Shown: piece after piece, positions 12,416 to 15,223 of the stretch
How positions within the stretch are numbered: position 1 is the first letter of the stretch
Layout: each line of letters starts with the position of its first letter
DNA from: Actinomycetes bacterium
GTDB taxonomy: Bacteria > Actinomycetota > Actinomycetes > Streptosporangiales > Streptosporangiaceae
Direction of reading: 5' to 3'
DNA length: 15,223 nucleotides
Assembly (NCBI GenBank): GCA_025964635.1
Contig: JAOPYP010000496.1
Span: 1 to 15,223 of the forward strand
Made by a program: the position numbers and the translations under genes
The notes under the pieces: generated by a model
What the model saw: only the letters and a program-made list of their open reading frames with translations
The model's database searches: none
Told to the model about the DNA's origin: nothing

Positions 12416-14698
12416 TCAGGCGTCGATGCGGGACAGGTCCAGCTCGGCGGCGGCGCCCATGATGAATTCCCGGCGGGGTCCGACATCGCTGCCCATGAGC
12501 AGGTCGAATATCCCGCCTGCGGCGGCCGCGTCCTCGATCCGGATCCGGCGCAGCGTGCGGTGCCGCGGGTCCATGGTGGTCTCGGCCAGCTGCCCGGCGT
12601 CCATCTCGCCCAGACCCTTGTACCGCTGGATGGGCTCCTTCCAGCGCTGGCCCCGCCGCTCCAGCTCGAGCAGACGGCGGTGCAGCTCGCTGTCGGAGTA
12701 GGTGTAGTTGTACTTCTGCTGCCCCTTGCGCGGGCTGGACAGCTCGATCCGGTGCAGCGGCGGCACCGCCGCGAAGACCCGGCCCGCGTCCAGCATGGGC
12801 CGCAGGTAGCGGTGGAACAGGGTGAGCAGCAGGGTGCGGATGTGCGCGCCGTCCACGTCGGCGTCGGACATGAAGATGACCCGCTGGTAACGGGCCGCGT
12901 CCAGGTCGAAGGAAGCGCCGGAGCCAGCCCCGATGACCTGGATGATGGCCGCGCACTCGGTGTTCTTGAGCATGTCGGAGAGGGACGCCTTCTGCACGTT
13001 GAGGATCTTGCCCCGGAGCGGCAGCAGCGCCTGGAACTCGGAGTTCCGGGCCAGCTTCGCAGTGCCCAGCGCGGAGTCACCCTCGACGATGAACAGCTCG
13101 CTGCGGTCGTCGGCGCTGCGGCAGTCGACCAGCTTGGCGGGCAGCGCCGAGCTGGCCAGCGCGGACTTGCGGCGCTGGTTGTCCCGGTGCTCCCGGGCCG
13201 CGATCCGGGCCTTGACGGCCGACGCCACCTTCTCCAGCACCGCCCGGGCCTGCTGCTTGCCGGCCCGGCCCCGGGCCTCGAACACGGCCTCCAGCTCCCT
13301 CGACACCACCTCGGACACGATCCGCGACGCGGCCGGGGTGCCGAGCACCTCCTTGGTCTGGCCCTCGAACTGCGGCTCGGGCAGCCGTACCCCGATCACC
13401 GCGGTGAGCCCCTCCAGCGCGTCTTCCTGTCGGGCCGGCTCGTCGCCGTTCTTCAGCAGCCGCGCCGCGCGCAACTGAGCGTTCAGCGTCTTGACCAGGG
13501 CCCGCTCGAACCCGGTGACGTGCGTCCCGCCCTTGGGGGTGGCGATGACGTTGACGAACGACCGGGTCACGGTGTCGTACCCGGTGCTCCACTGCAGGGC
13601 CACGTCGACCTGCAGTTCCCGGTCCACGTCCGTGGGCGTCATGTGACCCTGCTCGTCGAGCACCGGCACCGTCTCGCTGAACCGCCCGGCGCCGGTCAGC
13701 CGCAGCACGTCCGTCAGCGGCTCCCCCGGCGACAGGTACTCGCAGAACTCGCTGATTCCGCCGTCGAACCGGAACTCCGCTTCTTTTTCCGCAACGGACC
13801 CTGATCGTGGCGCGTCGCCCGTGCTCCCGGCATCGTCCTCGGTGGGGCTCTCAGACCTCCGGCCCGCCGCCGGCCGGTCGTCCCGGACCCGGATGGCCAG
13901 GCCCGGGACGAGGTACGCGGTCTGGCGGGCCCGCTGCACGAGCGCCTCGAAGTCCCAGTCCGCGTCCTTCGTGAACACCTGGCGGTCCGGCCAGAAGCGG
14001 ACCCTGGTGCCGGTCACCTTCCGGGCCACCTTGCGGGTCTTGCGCAGGCCCGCGCCCCGGGTGAAGGACGCCCCCGGGCCCGGGGCGGCGAACTCGCCAG
14101 GCACGCCGCGGCGGAAGGAGGCGTCCCACTCGTGCCCCTCCCGGTCCACCTCGACATCCAGCCGGGCCGACAGCGCGTTCACCACGGAGGCGCCAACGCC
14201 GTGGAGGCCGCCGGAGGCGGTGTAGGAACCGCCGCCGAACTTGCCCCCCGCGTGCAGCCTGGTCATCACCAGCTCGACGCCGGTCAGCCTGGACTTGGGC
14301 TCGATGTCCACCGGGATACCCCGGCCGTTGTCCCGGATCTCCGCCGACATGTCCGGATGTATTACGACATCGATGGAGGTGCAGTGCCCGCCCAGCGCCT
14401 CGTCCACGGCGTTGTCGAAGATCTCCCACAGGCAGTGCATGAGGCCCCGGCCGTCGGTGGACCCGATGTACATCCCTGGCCGCTTGCGGACCGCCTCGAG
14501 CCCTTCGAGGACCGACAGGTGCCGGGCGGTGTACGCGTCCGTGGCGGGAACGGAGGTCAGCGAGGCCGCGGCCCGGCCAGCCTGGCCAGCTCCTGAGCGG
14601 CCAGTTCCCGGGCGGCCAGCTCCCGGGCGGCCAGTTCCTGAGCGGCGTCCAGAGCCGCTTTCAACGGGGCCGTCGGTATCGGCGCGGACGGCGGTCAC
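12416..14698 (-). CDS. parE: DNA topoisomerase IV subunit B (ParE, GyrB-like ATPase)
   Basis: This 760-residue ATPase subunit partners ParC. GHKL ATP site: N96 in WEIFDNAVDEA, DNGRGIP (123-129), GGLHGVGASVVNALS (163-177), and transducer lysine K389 in TPKGGTH. TOPRIM: EGDSA (539-543) and metal-binding SDADVDG (611-617), then IQRYKGLGEMDAGQLAETTMDP. The GTG start 14698 is fixed by a strong Shine-Dalgarno GAGGAGA (14705-14711) with 6-nt spacing. This gives about 50 residues before the conserved YTARHLSVLEGLEAVRKRPGMYIGS. Part of that extension is the pentapeptide repeat annotated separately. A hydrophilic insertion rich in S, D, E and G (about 273-307) separates the ATPase and transducer parts. 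It is on the opposite strand to parC, not in an operon with it. Confidence 0.95.
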   Translation of the reverse strand: MTAVRADTDGPVESGSGRRSGTGRPGAGRPGTGRSGAGQAGRAAASLTSVPATDAYTARHLSVLEGLEAVRKRPGMYIGSTDGRGLMHCLWEIFDNAVDEALGGHCTSIDVVIHPDMSAEIRDNGRGIPVDIEPKSRLTGVELVMTRLHAGGKFGGGSYTASGGLHGVGASVVNALSARLDVEVDREGHEWDASFRRGVPGEFAAPGPGASFTRGAGLRKTRKVARKVTGTRVRFWPDRQVFTKDADWDFEALVQRARQTAYLVPGLAIRVRDDRPAAGRRSESPTEDDAGSTGDAPRSGSVAEKEAEFRFDGGISEFCEYLSPGEPLTDVLRLTGAGRFSETVPVLDEQGHMTPTDVDRELQVDVALQWSTGYDTVTRSFVNVIATPKGGTHVTGFERALVKTLNAQLRAARLLKNGDEPARQEDALEGLTAVIGVRLPEPQFEGQTKEVLGTPAASRIVSEVVSRELEAVFEARGRAGKQQARAVLEKVASAVKARIAAREHRDNQRRKSALASSALPAKLVDCRSADDRSELFIVEGDSALGTAKLARNSEFQALLPLRGKILNVQKASLSDMLKNTECAAIIQVIGAGSGASFDLDAARYQRVIFMSDADVDGAHIRTLLLTLFHRYLRPMLDAGRVFAAVPPLHRIELSSPRKGQQKYNYTYSDSELHRRLLELERRGQRWKEPIQRYKGLGEMDAGQLAETTMDPRHRTLRRIRIEDAAAAGGIFDLLMGSDVGPRREFIMGAAAELDLSRIDA
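14583..14642. repeat. 15-bp tandem repeat (4 copies) inside the parE N-terminus
   Basis: Four consecutive 15-bp units follow CGGCCAGYTCCYGRG (14583-14597 with a T at its first base, then 14598-14612, 14613-14627 and 14628-14642). Because 15 is divisible by three, the array stays in frame and encodes a pentapeptide repeat of the type R-S/P-G-T/A-G at roughly ParE residues 19-38. Copy number can change without breaking the gene. Confidence 0.9.
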
Positions 14699-14704
14699 GT
14701 GGGT

Positions 14705-14711
14705 TCTCCTC
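14705..14711 (-). promoter_or_regulatory. Shine-Dalgarno that fixes the parE GTG start
   Basis: On the minus strand GAGGAGA lies six bases before GTG 14698. It is one of the best ribosome-binding sites in the window and shows that the repeat-bearing N-terminal extension is translated. Confidence 0.75.
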
Positions 14712-14981
14712 GGTCAGGGGGCCGGGCGGCGCGAATCGGGGCGGACTTCGGCAGACTAGCCGCCCGGTCTGACTACCCGGGGAAGCCACGCCGGGGACAT
14801 ACCGGGCTACCTGGGACAACGCGCCCCCGCTACAGTGAAACGACGAGGACAACTGCCATCCTCCCATGGCGAGCGTTCGCTTTGGGCGTACGTCGCGTCC
14901 ACACGGGAAGGAGCTGGCCTGGCAGAGTGTTGACTAGCACGTAGGGCAGAGCCATCCGGCACATGACCGGTGGCACGACGC
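14712..14981. promoter_or_regulatory. Divergent promoter region between parE and the DUF7455 gene
   Basis: The gap between the two starts holds no convincing gene. Plus-strand candidates are -10 TACAGT (14831-14836), which lacks a good -35, and a TTGACT -35-like hexamer (14930-14935), which lacks a good -10. On the minus strand TAGTCT (RC at 14754-14759) is a possible parE -10. An inverted repeat CAGAC/GTCTG (14752-14756 with 14767-14771) overlaps it. None is strong enough to assign alone. Confidence 0.35.
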
Positions 14982-14989
14982 GAGGGAGG
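14982..14989 (+). promoter_or_regulatory. Shine-Dalgarno of the DUF7455 gene
   Basis: GAGGGAGG stands four bases before ATG 14994 and decides this start over an in-frame ATG at 14970, which lacks a ribosome-binding site and family-like sequence. Confidence 0.7.
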
Positions 14990-14993
14990 CGAC

Positions 14994-15215
14994 ATGACCG
15001 GAGCTCTCGCACCAAGCAGGCCCCTGAATGCGACGGACCTGTGCGACCGGTGTGGTGCCCAGGCATACGTACGCGTTGTGCTCCCCGAATCTGGGGAGCT
15101 CCTGTTCTGTGCCCATCACAGCCGGCAGCATCTTGAGGCGCTCGCGAAGCTGGGAGCCGAGATTCAGGACGAGACGGAGCGACTGGCACCGGGCGGGACA
15201 CGGCGCGAAGGGTAG
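14994..15215 (+). CDS. DUF7455 small zinc-ribbon protein
   Basis: A 73-residue protein with a compact metal-binding core: CDRCGAQAYVRVVL (17-30) and ELLFCAHHSRQH (35-46), giving C17, C20, C39 and H41 or H42 as likely zinc ligands. The tail AEIQDETERL (55-64) matches the actinobacterial DUF7455 family, which I remember between parE and the principal sigma factor gene in Streptomyces. The function is unknown; a nucleic-acid or protein-binding zinc ribbon is a reasonable guess. The start follows a strong Shine-Dalgarno. It is complete, ending 8 bp before the window edge; a sigma factor gene may follow just outside. Confidence 0.88.
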   Translation: MTGALAPSRPLNATDLCDRCGAQAYVRVVLPESGELLFCAHHSRQHLEALAKLGAEIQDETERLAPGGTRREG

Positions 15216-15223
15216 TCAGGGTC

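Noticed and set aside
14866..14937. A 23-codon reading frame (MASVRFGRTSRPHGKELAW...) upstream of the DUF7455 gene, possibly a leader peptide
   Set aside because: No Shine-Dalgarno at proper spacing, no certain promoter upstream, and no amino-acid run suggesting attenuation. It could be tested but is not supported here.
14930..14959. TTGACT as the -35 of a DUF7455 promoter
   Set aside because: The hexamer is good, but positions 16-18 bases downstream (CCATCC, CATCCG, ATCCGG) do not resemble a -10 element.
1..15223. Mobile elements, prophage, tRNA/rRNA genes, or a new defence or biosynthetic system
   Set aside because: I found no transposase, integrase, attachment-site duplication, cloverleaf sequence or clustered genes of unknown function. 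Composition is uniform apart from short promoter islands.

Overview
The window is high-GC DNA with strong G/C third-position bias and GTG as well as ATG starts. The gene content is typical of an actinomycete: separate topoisomerase IV genes, a DUF7455 zinc-ribbon gene beside parE, a DUF3043 membrane protein, and the PspA/PspAA/HtpX/PspAB set. The parE-DUF7455 pairing resembles the region next to the principal sigma factor gene hrdB in Streptomyces. A Streptomyces or Streptosporangiales relative is therefore likely, but genus cannot be fixed from the sequence. I see no mobile element, CRISPR array, tRNA, rRNA or phage gene. This is ordinary chromosomal housekeeping and accessory DNA, and I found no convincing new multi-gene defence or biosynthetic system.

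Layout. (1) 1-1000, minus: the start of a LivM-type and a complete LivH-type branched-chain amino acid/amide ABC permease, read from a good sigma-70-like promoter at 1081-1109. The divergent GntR/FCD regulator (1215-1967) is the obvious candidate to control them. (2) 1964-4924, minus: an envelope-stress cluster in transcription order pspA, pspAA, htpX, pspAB. A 336-bp, hairpin-rich gap splits it into pspA-pspAA and htpX-pspAB. (3) 5120-5725, plus: a DUF3043 membrane protein, probably from a leaderless transcript. (4) 5909-6907, plus: an aldo/keto reductase, convergent with a small conserved-looking protein (6979-7188, minus) across a strong bidirectional hairpin. (5) 7521-9267, plus: a PfkB-family kinase overlapping an SDR oxidoreductase that has an odd Pro/Gly/Asp-rich N-terminus. 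The SDR stop codon lies inside a short repeat array (9256-9366).

(6) 9434-11974, plus: topoisomerase IV subunit A (parC). Converging on it from the other side are a small uncharacterised gene with a TTA codon (12014-12355, minus) and topoisomerase IV subunit B (parE, 12416-14698, minus). ParE has an N-terminal extension built from a 15-bp tandem repeat. (7) 14994-15215, plus: a DUF7455 zinc-ribbon protein, divergent from parE.

The observations most worth a second look are the GGTCACC repeat array after the SDR gene, the structured pspAA-htpX gap, the missing conventional start near the SDR fold, the pentapeptide minisatellite in parE, and the small TTA-containing gene with its AT-rich dyad promoter.
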